From: an uncultured Lachnospiraceae bacterium
GTDB lineage: Bacteria > Bacillota > Clostridia > Lachnospirales > Lachnospiraceae
Reading direction: 5' to 3'
Assembly: GCA_910588815.1 (NCBI GenBank)
Contig: CAJUQY010000024.1
Span: 1-43,218 of the forward strand
Length of the DNA stretch: 43,218 nucleotides
Shown: one piece after another, positions 1-7,662 of the stretch
How the letters are laid out: every line of letters begins with the position of its first letter
Position numbering within the stretch: position 1 is the stretch's first letter
The notes under the pieces: model-generated
Seen by the model: the letters and a program-made list of their open reading frames with translations, nothing else
Told to the model about the DNA's origin: nothing
The model's database searches: none
Translations under genes and position numbers: made by a program

Positions 1-23
1 ATGGCAGGTCTTGCACCTGCCAT
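1..23 (-). terminator. Hairpin after mtaB, probable terminator cut by window edge
   Basis: The first 23 bases form a perfect inverted repeat: ATGGCAGGT, a 5-base loop, ACCTGCCAT. It lies about 25 bases past the mtaB stop on the minus strand. The T-run expected of an intrinsic terminator would fall outside the window, so only the stem is visible. Confidence 0.5.
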
Positions 24-47
24 AAAGGTAGATATGAAAGCTTGCTT

Positions 48-1418
48 TCATACTTCCGTGAGCTTTTCAGCCAAAAGGAGCTCCTCCCCCCCCTTTTCCC
101 GCTTTCCCGAAAGTCTTATCGGCAGGATGTTTCCGGGAAAAAGCTGCGATTCTTCTTTCCCGTCCAGCTCTATGGCCGCCTTCACATATTCTTTTGTAAA
201 GCCGGTCATATACCGTTTTCCTCCAATCTCCTGTTCCTCCTCCAAAAGGAGTTCCCGGATCGTCCCCTCACAACAGCTCCGAAATTCTTTAGACAACTCC
301 GCGGCAAGGGCAAGGGCTTTGTGGCTCCGCTCTGTCTTGGCCTCCTCCGGCACCTGGCCGGCCATAGCCGCCGCCTTCGTTCCCTGCCTTCTGGAATACT
401 TAAAAATATGCATTTCATAAAAACCAGTCTCCCTTAAAAAGGAAAGAGTCGTCTCGAATTCTTCCGCTGTTTCCCCCGGAAAGCCCACAATCACATCTGT
501 GGTAATGGCCGGATGCTCATAATATTTCCGAAGAAGCGCACAGCAGGCGGCATACTCCGCCGTAGTGTAATGCCTGTTCATCCGTTTCAGGGTCGCATCA
601 CAGCCGCTCTGCAGGGACAGGTGGAAGTGGGGGCAGACCTTAGAGATCGCAGACAGCTCCCTCACAAACTTCTCTGTGACGATCCTGGGCTCCAGGGAAC
701 CCAGGCGGATGCGCCTGATCCCCTCCACCCCGGCCACCGCCTTGATCACTGTAAGCAGAGAAACTTCCTGTTCCAAATCTTTCCCATAAGAAGACAGATG
801 GATACCGGTCAATACCACTTCCCGGTAACCGGCCGCCGCCAGCCGTTCCATCTCAAGAAGGATATCCTCCGGCTTTCTGCTGCGAATTCGTCCTCTTGTA
901 TAAGGAATAATACAGTAGCTGCAAAATTGGTTGCAGCCGTCCTGGATCTTGATGAAAGCCCTGGTATGCTCTGCCGTCCGGGAGAGAGAAAGCTCCTCAT
1001 ATTCCTTCACGCGGGCAATGTCGAGAACTGCCCCGGCGGGCTCCGCAGACATAGGCTCCTTTTTTTCTCCATATTGGGACAGCAGATCGATCAGCCTTCC
1101 TTTTTGATTATTCCCTATAATCAGATCTGCATCGCCGCTTTTTAAAATTTCCTCTGCCTGAGCCTGGACATAGCATCCGACTGCCACGATCACTGCCTCC
1201 CGGTTCCGCTTTCTGGCCCGATGAAGCATCTGCCTGGACTTCCGGTCCGCCATGTTCGTCACGCTGCAGGTATTGACCAGATAAATATCGGCCTCCTCGT
1301 CAAAAGGAACCAGTTCATAGCCGGCTTCCACAAGGCTTTGTCCCATGGCCTCCGTCTCATAAGCGTTAACCTTACAGCCCAGATTGTGAAGAGCCGCCCT
1401 TTTTTTTCGGTTTTGCAT
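48..1418 (-). CDS. mtaB: tRNA (N6-threonylcarbamoyladenosine(37)-C2)-methylthiotransferase MtaB
   Basis: MtaB is a radical-SAM enzyme that converts t6A37 to ms2t6A37 in tRNAs reading ANN codons. The 456-residue protein has the family layout. An N-terminal UPF0004 domain carries the cluster cysteines (LGCKVN near residue 15, NTCSVTN near 50, VGCYVQ near 80). A radical-SAM core follows with CNQFCSYC near 163 and the YTRGRIRS stretch typical of methylthiotransferases. A C-terminal TRAM-like region ends the protein. The LGCKVN signature favours MtaB over MiaB or RimO. A start at 1424 is possible, but the AGGA Shine-Dalgarno abuts that codon, whereas ATG 1418 sits 6 bases from it, so 1418 is preferred. 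It is transcribed away from the HPr-like gene. Confidence 0.93.
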   Translation of the reverse strand: MQNRKKRAALHNLGCKVNAYETEAMGQSLVEAGYELVPFDEEADIYLVNTCSVTNMADRKSRQMLHRARKRNREAVIVAVGCYVQAQAEEILKSGDADLIIGNNQKGRLIDLLSQYGEKKEPMSAEPAGAVLDIARVKEYEELSLSRTAEHTRAFIKIQDGCNQFCSYCIIPYTRGRIRSRKPEDILLEMERLAAAGYREVVLTGIHLSSYGKDLEQEVSLLTVIKAVAGVEGIRRIRLGSLEPRIVTEKFVRELSAISKVCPHFHLSLQSGCDATLKRMNRHYTTAEYAACCALLRKYYEHPAITTDVIVGFPGETAEEFETTLSFLRETGFYEMHIFKYSRRQGTKAAAMAGQVPEEAKTERSHKALALAAELSKEFRSCCEGTIRELLLEEEQEIGGKRYMTGFTKEYVKAAIELDGKEESQLFPGNILPIRLSGKREKGGEELLLAEKLTEV

Positions 1419-1449
1419 ATCCATTCCTCACTTTTAGTAAAATCCCCTC

Positions 1450-1478
1450 TTGACTTTTTGAATGAATCTGTCTAGTAT
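1450..1478 (+). promoter_or_regulatory. Sigma-A promoter for the HPr-like gene
   Basis: TTGACT at 1450-1455, a 17-base spacer, and TAGTAT at 1473-1478. This lies about 70 bases before the HPr-like ATG in the gap shared with the divergent mtaB. A TATAAT at 1479-1484 is also present but badly spaced from the -35. Confidence 0.5.
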
Positions 1479-1545
1479 TATAATGAACCGGAAAGGGGGA
1501 AGTCCTTTCCAGAATTTTATTGCCAGTATAGAAGGGAGCATTCTC

Positions 1546-1776
1546 ATGAAAACAGTACAGATTTCTTTAAATTCCATCGACAAGGTCAAGTCTTTCGTCT
1601 ATGACCTCACCAAATACGACTATGATTTTGATCTGGTTTCCGGACGTTACGTCATCGATGCCAAGTCCATCATGGGCATCTTCAGCCTGGATCTTTCTAA
1701 ACCCATCGATTTAAACATCCATGCCGAGGACAATGTGGAAACCATTTTAGAGACATTAAAGCCCTATCTGGTATAA
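1546..1776 (+). CDS. HPr-family protein lacking the catalytic histidine
   Basis: A 76-residue protein whose second half resembles HPr (AKSIMGIFSLDL near residues 39-50, like the KSIMGVMSL helix of PTS HPr). The usual GLHARPA segment with His15 is replaced by a stretch around IDKVKSFVY, and the N-terminal half has no histidine, so it cannot be phosphorylated by enzyme I in the canonical way. The start is ATG 1546, preceded by GAAGGGAG; the open frame extends upstream without a better signal. It is monocistronic, between a promoter at 1450 and a terminator at 1890. The fold assignment is fairly firm. The role (regulatory HPr paralogue or non-PTS protein) is unknown. Confidence 0.8.
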   Translation: MKTVQISLNSIDKVKSFVYDLTKYDYDFDLVSGRYVIDAKSIMGIFSLDLSKPIDLNIHAEDNVETILETLKPYLV

Positions 1777-1811
1777 CCTCTATAGTCAACGGCAGAATAA
1801 TTTGTCGTTCC

Positions 1812-1912
1812 CTATACGGCAAAAAGCCCTCCGGGGGTCGCGCTGCGGCGGAGCAGAAAATGTTGCTGACGCAACCCGCCGCAGGCGGAGAATCCTGCTT
1901 TGGCAGGATTCT
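1812..1912 (+). repeat. Intergenic repeat family 1, copy A
   Basis: About 100 bases that recur in inverse orientation at 17701-17800 with roughly 85% identity by hand alignment. Shared blocks include CTGCGGCGGAG, GAAAATGTTGCTG, CCCGCCGCAGGCGG and a closing hairpin of GAATCCTGC and GCAGGATTC. It sits between the HPr-like gene and thiI, which converge. There is no open reading frame. The 3' hairpin doubles as the HPr-like gene's terminator. Confidence 0.75.
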
Positions 1913-1919
1913 TTTTTTT
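1890..1919 (+). terminator. Intrinsic terminator of the HPr-like gene
   Basis: A 9-bp stem (GAATCCTGC at 1890-1898, GCAGGATTC at 1903-1911) with a 4-base loop is followed by eight T residues on the plus strand. It forms the 3' end of repeat copy A. Confidence 0.85.
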
Positions 1920-1925
1920 CAATTT

Positions 1926-3125
1926 TTATCCCTGAATCTCCATGACCTCCCGCTCTTTGAGGGCGGTCCGCACCATCTCTTCAATTTTCTCCGCCAGCCT
2001 TTCCTCGGAACGACGGATAATCTTCCGGTTGGGTTTGATCACCGGATGCTTCGCCACAAAAATCGTACAGCAGTCCTCAAAGGGCTGAATGGAAGTCTCG
2101 AAGGTGCCTATCTTCAGAGCAATGTCCACGATCTCCTGCTTGTCAAAACCGATGACCGGGCGGATCACCGGCAAATCACAAACCTCCCCGGTACAGGCCA
2201 GGCTTGGGAGCGTCTGACTGGCCACCTGTCCGATACTCTCGCCGGTAACCAGGGCTAACGCGTCCCCCTCCCCGGCGATTGCCTCGGCGATCCGCATCAT
2301 ATAGCGCCGCATGATGATCGTCAGCTCCTCGTGGGGGCACTGATCGTAAATGTAAAGCTGGATATCCGTAAAATTGATCACATGAAGCTTCATGGGTCCG
2401 GAATACCGGGATACCAGCTTCGCCAGATCCACCACCTTCTGTTTCGCCCGCTCGCTGGTATAGGGCGGCGCGTGGAAATAGACCGCGTCAATGGCAACTC
2501 CCCGTTTCGCCGTCATATATCCCGCCACCGGGCTGTCAATGCCGCCGGAAAGAAGCAGCAAGGCCCTTCCGCTGGTGCCCACGGGCATGCCCCCCGGTCC
2601 CGGAATCACCCCGGAATAAATGTTCGCCCGTTCCCGCACCTCCACATAGAAAAACACATCCGGTTCATGGACATTGACCTTTAAAGACGGATATGCGGCG
2701 AGAATCGCCTCGCCCAGCTTCGCATTGATTTCATTTGACTCCATGGGAAAGCCCTTATTGGCCCGCTTGGTCTGCACCTTGAAGGTAAAGTTTCCTTCCG
2801 GATGAACCTTTCCCACATAGTCCACCACCCGGTCCCGGATATCCGCAAATGTTTTATAGTCAAACTGAACCATGGGGCAGATCCCGGAGATCCCAAAGAC
2901 CCGCCCGAGCCGCTCCGTCACCTCGTCAAAATCAAAGGCGCCCTCCGCCTCCACATAAATCCGGCCCATCTCCTTCCGGACCGAAAAGTCTCCCTCTGCT
3001 CCCTTAAGAGCAAAACGGATCTGACGGATCAGGGCGTCCTCGAAAAGATACCTGTTCTTTCCCTTGATGCCGATCTCCGCATATTTAATTAAAAATGCAT
3101 GGAATAATTCTTCCTGCGCTGCCAT
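1926..3125 (-). CDS. thiI: tRNA 4-thiouridine synthase ThiI
   Basis: ThiI adenylates and thiolates U8 of tRNA, using persulfide sulfur from a cysteine desulfurase. In some organisms it also supplies sulfur for thiamine thiazole. The 399-residue protein has an N-terminal ferredoxin-like/THUMP region (residues about 1-165) and a PP-loop ATPase domain with SGGIDSPVAGY near 192-202. It ends where E. coli ThiI would continue into a rhodanese domain, as is normal in Firmicutes. ATG 3125 is 8 bases after AGGAGG; the in-frame TTG at 3131 is too close to it. A desulfurase gene lies directly upstream in the same direction, the usual partner, but about 215 bases of hairpin-forming DNA separate the two. 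Confidence 0.95.
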   Translation of the reverse strand: MAAQEELFHAFLIKYAEIGIKGKNRYLFEDALIRQIRFALKGAEGDFSVRKEMGRIYVEAEGAFDFDEVTERLGRVFGISGICPMVQFDYKTFADIRDRVVDYVGKVHPEGNFTFKVQTKRANKGFPMESNEINAKLGEAILAAYPSLKVNVHEPDVFFYVEVRERANIYSGVIPGPGGMPVGTSGRALLLLSGGIDSPVAGYMTAKRGVAIDAVYFHAPPYTSERAKQKVVDLAKLVSRYSGPMKLHVINFTDIQLYIYDQCPHEELTIIMRRYMMRIAEAIAGEGDALALVTGESIGQVASQTLPSLACTGEVCDLPVIRPVIGFDKQEIVDIALKIGTFETSIQPFEDCCTIFVAKHPVIKPNRKIIRRSEERLAEKIEEMVRTALKEREVMEIQG

Positions 3126-3153
3126 CTTCAAATCCTCCTGTTTTTATCCCTTC

Positions 3154-3341
3154 CGGACTTTCGGCTCCAGGAAGAAAAGCGGTTCTTTCTGAGCCGAAAC
3201 CGTACGAAAGCCGTCGGTACTTAGAGAGTCCCGAGCCAAAGCGAAGGGAGTCTCTTATGTACCGCTACGAACTTTCGTGAGCGGAAGCGTGTTTCGGCTG
3301 GAAAGAAACCGATTTTCTTCCGTCAGGAACCGAAAGCCCCG
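3154..3341. repeat. Long palindromic intergenic element (about 190-base imperfect hairpin)
   Basis: Almost the whole gap between the desulfurase stop (3342) and thiI folds on itself. From outside inward the paired blocks are CTTTCGGCTCC with GGAACCGAAAG; then about 32 bases from AGGAAGAAAA to AGCCGAAAC (3169-3200) with GTTTCGGCT through TTTTCTTCCG (3291-3322); CGAAAG with CTTTCG; and CGGTAC..GAGAGTCCC with GGGAGTCTC..GTACCG. The apex is about 13 bases. No ORF of note is present. It may be a palindromic mobile repeat or an intercistronic mRNA structure; the sequence alone does not decide. Confidence 0.75.
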
Positions 3342-4499
3342 TTATCTTCTTGTATATTTACGGATCACAGGGAGCAGCTCCTTCAAAGCCTCTGCCGTAT
3401 AGCGGAGCTCCTCCTCCGTAGTAAAGACACTGAAGCTGAAGCGGAGTGTCGCATCCAGCAATTCCTTTTTCACACCAATTCCCCGAAGCGTCCCGCTGAC
3501 CGCCGGATGGTTGGAAGAACAAGCAGAGCCGGAAGATACATAGATTCCCCTGTCCTCCAGGGCGTGGAGCAGAACCTCGCTGCGGATCCCCTCAAAGCTG
3601 ACACTGACCACATGGGGAGCCGAATCCTCCCCGAAAAGCCCGTTGAGCCTGGTTCCGGGAAGCTCCCCCGCAAGCTCCACGAACAGCTTTTTGAGCCTGT
3701 ACATGGCCTTTACCTTCTCTTCATGGTTCTCATAGATTTCCCTGGCCGCCTCACCCATCCCGGCAATCCCCGGCACATTGTGGGTGCCGGAGCGCATCCC
3801 TTTTTGCTGGCCGCCCCCGAAAACCGTCGGAAGAAGCTTTGTGCCCTTTTTGATATATAAAAATCCCACGCCCTTGGGCCCGTGAATCTTATGGCCGCTG
3901 GCCGACAAAAGGTCGATCTGCTCCCGCCCCGGATGGATCCGGTATTTCCCGTAGGCCTGGATCGCATCTACATGAAACAGGGTGCGGGGATTCTTTTTCT
4001 TGATCAGCGCCCCGATCTCCCCGATGGGGTTGACAGAGCCGATCTCATTGTTGACATACATGACCGACACCAGCGTGGTGTCCTCCCGGATGGCCGCAAG
4101 AAGAGCATCCTGCTTTAAATGCCCGTTTTCATCCACCGGGACGTAATCCACCGAAAATCCCTCTTCCTCCTCCAGATATCCGAACACATTATACACGGAA
4201 GGGTGCTCGATGGTGGAGGTGATGATATGCTTCCCGGCCCGCCTGTTTGCTCTGGCCGCCCCGATGACGGCCATATTGTTGGACTCAGTGCCGCCCGAGG
4301 TAAAAATGATCTCCGACGGCTCTGCCTTTAGGGTTTTTGCCACGGCCTGCGCCGCCGCCTTCACATAGGCTTCCGCCTCAACCCCTTTTTTGTGCAGAGA
4401 AGACGGATTCCCGAAATCCTCCGTCATGGTTTTTACCACGATATCCTTCACCGACTCAAATACCTTTGTTGTCGCGGAATTATCTAAATATGCGTCCAT
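3342..4499 (-). CDS. Cysteine desulfurase (NifS/IscS family), ThiI partner
   Basis: A PLP-dependent enzyme that removes sulfur from L-cysteine as an enzyme persulfide. The 385-residue protein starts MDAYLDNSATT, carries the PLP lysine in SGHKIHGPKG (K204), and has the persulfide cysteine in SSGSACSSN (C327) near the C-terminus. ATG 4499 is chosen because GGAGATC precedes it at good spacing; the longer open frame upstream is just the tail of the restriction endonuclease gene in another frame. It lies before thiI, so it probably feeds U8 thiolation. It is distinct from the IscS-like paralogue at 21584-22792. Its Shine-Dalgarno overlaps the TAG stop of the upstream endonuclease gene. Confidence 0.93.
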   Translation of the reverse strand: MDAYLDNSATTKVFESVKDIVVKTMTEDFGNPSSLHKKGVEAEAYVKAAAQAVAKTLKAEPSEIIFTSGGTESNNMAVIGAARANRRAGKHIITSTIEHPSVYNVFGYLEEEEGFSVDYVPVDENGHLKQDALLAAIREDTTLVSVMYVNNEIGSVNPIGEIGALIKKKNPRTLFHVDAIQAYGKYRIHPGREQIDLLSASGHKIHGPKGVGFLYIKKGTKLLPTVFGGGQQKGMRSGTHNVPGIAGMGEAAREIYENHEEKVKAMYRLKKLFVELAGELPGTRLNGLFGEDSAPHVVSVSFEGIRSEVLLHALEDRGIYVSSGSACSSNHPAVSGTLRGIGVKKELLDATLRFSFSVFTTEEELRYTAEALKELLPVIRKYTRR

Positions 4500-4513
4500 A
4501 TATTTTTGATCTC

Positions 4514-5431
4514 CTATCTCGGTCCCAAAAAACGATCTCCATTCAAATGAATCATATGCTCCGGCATCTCCGCAATCCAGACTTCCGTCTCCCACGCCAA
4601 TGCCTCTGAGAATCTTTTATACGTCTTAAAATCAAGAAAAGCTGTCACAAAAATTTTGCCTGCCTCTACAGTCCTTGTCAACTCCATCAACTCCAGTATT
4701 CTCTTTGAATCCATCGGCCCAACGGAGGTTACAGCCTCAATAAAATAGATCCAACCCTTATCCTCCCTGTATAAAACCACGTCCGGCATCTTGTCATGCA
4801 AGGTTATTTCAAACCCAAGCTTTTTCAGCTTATCCACATTCTTTACCAAATCTTTTTCTACCGTATCACCGACATACAGGCATTCAGAATGAGGAGCAAA
4901 CCGTGGTGCAAATTCCTCAATAACCGCTTTTTGCAGTTCATTGTGTTTTCCTGTCGAAAAGCGGAGATCCACCCCATCAATGCGCACCGGCATCATAGCC
5001 ATTTTCTTTTTTGAAGCATAAATATCCACCAGCTTTTCATGATAATTTAAAAACCGATTGATGGACTTTTGCCACTCTAATGTCCGAAAAACCCTTACCA
5101 TTTGTAAGGCTTCTTCAGTAAGCCGGTATCTATAATTGGGGCTGTTGGTTGCCTTTCCATTATCCTCCACAAGTGCAGCATTGCGAAAATGATGAAGTGC
5201 CTGTTTCCGAAAGGTTTCCCTGCTGTTCTCTGCATAAGTCGAGCCGTAATAAGTGTTTGCAAACTGAATGATATCGTGAATACGAATCCATTCATTCCCT
5301 GCATCTGACCATGTAGTATCTGGTTTTATCCCTGCCATCGCCAGTAAAACATAACAGCAGATATCTGCCTGTTGTGCCTTCGGCATTCCGAGCACATTTA
5401 AAAACTCTCTCGCCTCGTCGATTTTATTCAA
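4514..5431 (-). CDS. Type II restriction endonuclease, BsuBI/PstI family
   Basis: A 305-residue protein matching the BsuBI/PstI endonuclease family. An N-terminal helical region (residues 1-130) is followed by a C-terminal catalytic domain with MPDVVLY (P216-D217) and YFIEAVTSVGPMDSKR (E232 onward). Known family members cut CTGCAG, so that specificity is an inference. Translation appears to start at TTG 5431, with GGAGG six bases upstream. The first 8 bases overlap the end of the methyltransferase gene, suggesting translational coupling with methylase made first. The gene is visibly more A+T-rich than the housekeeping genes on either side, consistent with horizontal acquisition. Confidence 0.9.
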   Translation of the reverse strand: MNKIDEAREFLNVLGMPKAQQADICCYVLLAMAGIKPDTTWSDAGNEWIRIHDIIQFANTYYGSTYAENSRETFRKQALHHFRNAALVEDNGKATNSPNYRYRLTEEALQMVRVFRTLEWQKSINRFLNYHEKLVDIYASKKKMAMMPVRIDGVDLRFSTGKHNELQKAVIEEFAPRFAPHSECLYVGDTVEKDLVKNVDKLKKLGFEITLHDKMPDVVLYREDKGWIYFIEAVTSVGPMDSKRILELMELTRTVEAGKIFVTAFLDFKTYKRFSEALAWETEVWIAEMPEHMIHLNGDRFLGPR

Positions 5432-6911
5432 AACACTCCTCCAATATCCGATCGCAATTGCTTTCCGACATATCCTCGCTTTTCATCAACATTCTTCCCA
5501 TTTCCTGTATGCATTCCAGATCCGGCACCGGCATGGCATTAATTTCTGTGGAGTTTACCTGCGTGGAACCATTTAAAATCCTGTAATATTCATCATACAA
5601 AGTAGAGTTAAAAACCACATACAAGCCATATGCAAGACACTCCGACATCCCTGTCAGAATCCCATCTACAAAATTGATTTTATTCTGCGTGCTGATCCTC
5701 TCATACTGAGGAAATTTTCTCGATAAATATACCCCACACTGAAGCCTGCGACGTTCCTCCTTTGCGGTAAATCGCTTCACAAATAAATAATTCCGATTCT
5801 CTTGCATTAATCCTGTTTGATTGGTCACAACATACTCATGCTCTTTCTCAATGGGGAAGTGTATCTTCCCTTCTTTAATATGCTGGGAGTAAAAAAGCGG
5901 AATTGCGCCTTCCTCCGCATGGTCACGGAGAATCTCACGATTGCGAAAATCAACCGTCAATCCAGTCTTCATTTTTAATCCAATATCCGGCAACGTCTTA
6001 TCAAATTTATGCAGCCGTTCCAGCACAGAAACTTCCCTTTCATCCGTCACCAAATACACATAATAATCGTTTCCCGACACAACAAGGTCATAGGGTACTG
6101 TCAGGGAAGTCAGCTGATCAAAATCCCTGTTCGACCTTGAAGAAGTAATGGTTACTTCTTCTGGCGCTTTTTTTGTTTTTTTCACCTTTATGATGATCGT
6201 TTCCTGTAAAACATCCTCCTTGTCAAACACTTTATTTCTGCTTACAAACAAATGAATATGCTCTAATTTCCCTTCCGTCAGAAAATACTGTCTGAAACGC
6301 CTGAAGTAGGCCCCGGAAGTCCATGAACGGGGAATGATATACACCATTTCTCTATTATCATCAAGATTAAACAATCCCATCGCAGCAAAAATAAAATACA
6401 AATTGGGAGCTCCATAACAAATTTCCGGCATAGCCTCTGCCTCCGGCGCATGCTTCGGTATTTTCATATAAGGAGGATTACCAATTACGAGATCATACTT
6501 CGGGGGATTGGAATCCCCCCCCAGCATATGATTAAAATCCAGATATTGACTTGTAATATAATGGTTCGTGATTATCTGTATCTGAAGTTCCTTTTTATAA
6601 TTATCCCGAAAGGTTTGCAGATTTTCCCTCAGCAATCCCAAAATATTATCATCGTTCTCGTAACATGTCAGCTCTACAGCCTGGACAGAGTTCACCTGTT
6701 CTAATCGTTCCAGAAGCGCACATGACAAAATCCCTGAGCCCGCTCCTGTATCCAAAATACGAACCTTATGCATATGTTCAGGAATTACATATAAACCGGC
6801 CATAAATCGGGCGGTCTCCATACTAGTAAAAAACTGGCCATACTTTTTCCGCTTATTTTTAGACATGCTATTAATATATTGATTCGTTGATTCAATAACA
6901 TCTTCTAACAT
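5424..6911 (-). CDS. Adenine-N6 DNA methyltransferase, BsuBI/PstI type
   Basis: A 495-residue methyltransferase, close to the roughly 500 residues known for M.BsuBI and M.PstI. The motifs are GQFFTS (residues 25-30), the SAM-binding DTGAGSG (54-60), and the catalytic NPPY (145-148), in the order of gamma-type N6-adenine methylases; a target-recognition region follows. It protects the host from the partner endonuclease downstream, probably by methylating A in CTGCAG (family-based inference). It begins 12 bases after the rsmE stop, with GGTGGGAAT as ribosome-binding sequence. The R-M pair therefore lies inside a ribosome/tRNA modification gene row without visible mobile-element remains. A+T content is raised as in its partner. 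Confidence 0.93.
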   Translation of the reverse strand: MLEDVIESTNQYINSMSKNKRKKYGQFFTSMETARFMAGLYVIPEHMHKVRILDTGAGSGILSCALLERLEQVNSVQAVELTCYENDDNILGLLRENLQTFRDNYKKELQIQIITNHYITSQYLDFNHMLGGDSNPPKYDLVIGNPPYMKIPKHAPEAEAMPEICYGAPNLYFIFAAMGLFNLDDNREMVYIIPRSWTSGAYFRRFRQYFLTEGKLEHIHLFVSRNKVFDKEDVLQETIIIKVKKTKKAPEEVTITSSRSNRDFDQLTSLTVPYDLVVSGNDYYVYLVTDEREVSVLERLHKFDKTLPDIGLKMKTGLTVDFRNREILRDHAEEGAIPLFYSQHIKEGKIHFPIEKEHEYVVTNQTGLMQENRNYLFVKRFTAKEERRRLQCGVYLSRKFPQYERISTQNKINFVDGILTGMSECLAYGLYVVFNSTLYDEYYRILNGSTQVNSTEINAMPVPDLECIQEMGRMLMKSEDMSESNCDRILEECFE

Positions 6912-6923
6912 ATTCCCACCGTC

Positions 6924-7661
6924 TTATTTCTCCAGCTGAAACATCAGTGCCGAAAGAAGTGCCATTCCCGCAGTCTCCGTCCGAAGGATCCTGCGGCCAA
7001 GAGTAATGGGCGTAAACCCTTTTGCCCTGGCATACTCCACTTCCTCCTCCTCGAAGCCGCCCTCCGGCCCGATAAAGACGGCGATCCGCATGCCGGGCTT
7101 CACCTCTGACAGAAGCCTTCTCGTCTCCTCCATGCCCTCGGCATGCTCATAGGGAAACAGCCTGCAGTCAAAATCCCCTGCCTGATCCACCGCCTCTTTG
7201 AAGGAAAGCACCGCGGACACCTCCGGAATCACCGTCCGCTTTGACTGCTTGGCCGCGCTCTCCGAAATGGCATTCCAGCGGCGCACCTTCGCCTCCGCCT
7301 TTTTAGGATCCAGCTTCACCACCGATCTCCTGGCCGCCACCGGCACGATCCGAAACACTCCCAGTTCCACGTTCTTCTGGATGACAAGCTCCATCTTGTC
7401 CCCCTTGGGGAGTCCCTGGAAAAGCACGATCCGCGCCGGAAGCTCCGTGCCGTCCTCATCTTTCGAAAGAAGCGAAAGTGACACTGCTTCCTCTCCCAAA
7501 TCCCGGATCTGGCAATTATAGCAGAGCCTTTCCCCGTCGCTGATCCGAAGCTTGTCCCCGGGTTTCATCCGGAGCACATTTTTAATATGGTTCACATCGG
7601 GGCCGGTGATCCTGGCTTCATTCTCTCCGATCTCCCCTCCGTCCACAAAAAACAGATACAT
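6924..7661 (-). CDS. rsmE: 16S rRNA (uracil(1498)-N(3))-methyltransferase RsmE
   Basis: RsmE methylates N3 of U1498 in 16S rRNA on the assembled 30S subunit. The 245-residue protein has an N-terminal PUA-like part (HIKNVLRMKPGD near residues 25-36) and a SPOUT domain ending in the knot motifs FIGPEGGFEEEEV (about 194-206) and LGRRILRTETAG (about 219-230). These are diagnostic of RsmE. It starts one base after the prmA stop, and its ribosome-binding site lies inside the prmA C-terminus, so the two are translationally linked. prmA-rsmE is a common Firmicute pair. Confidence 0.95.
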   Translation of the reverse strand: MYLFFVDGGEIGENEARITGPDVNHIKNVLRMKPGDKLRISDGERLCYNCQIRDLGEEAVSLSLLSKDEDGTELPARIVLFQGLPKGDKMELVIQKNVELGVFRIVPVAARRSVVKLDPKKAEAKVRRWNAISESAAKQSKRTVIPEVSAVLSFKEAVDQAGDFDCRLFPYEHAEGMEETRRLLSEVKPGMRIAVFIGPEGGFEEEEVEYARAKGFTPITLGRRILRTETAGMALLSALMFQLEK

Positions 7662-7662
7662 C

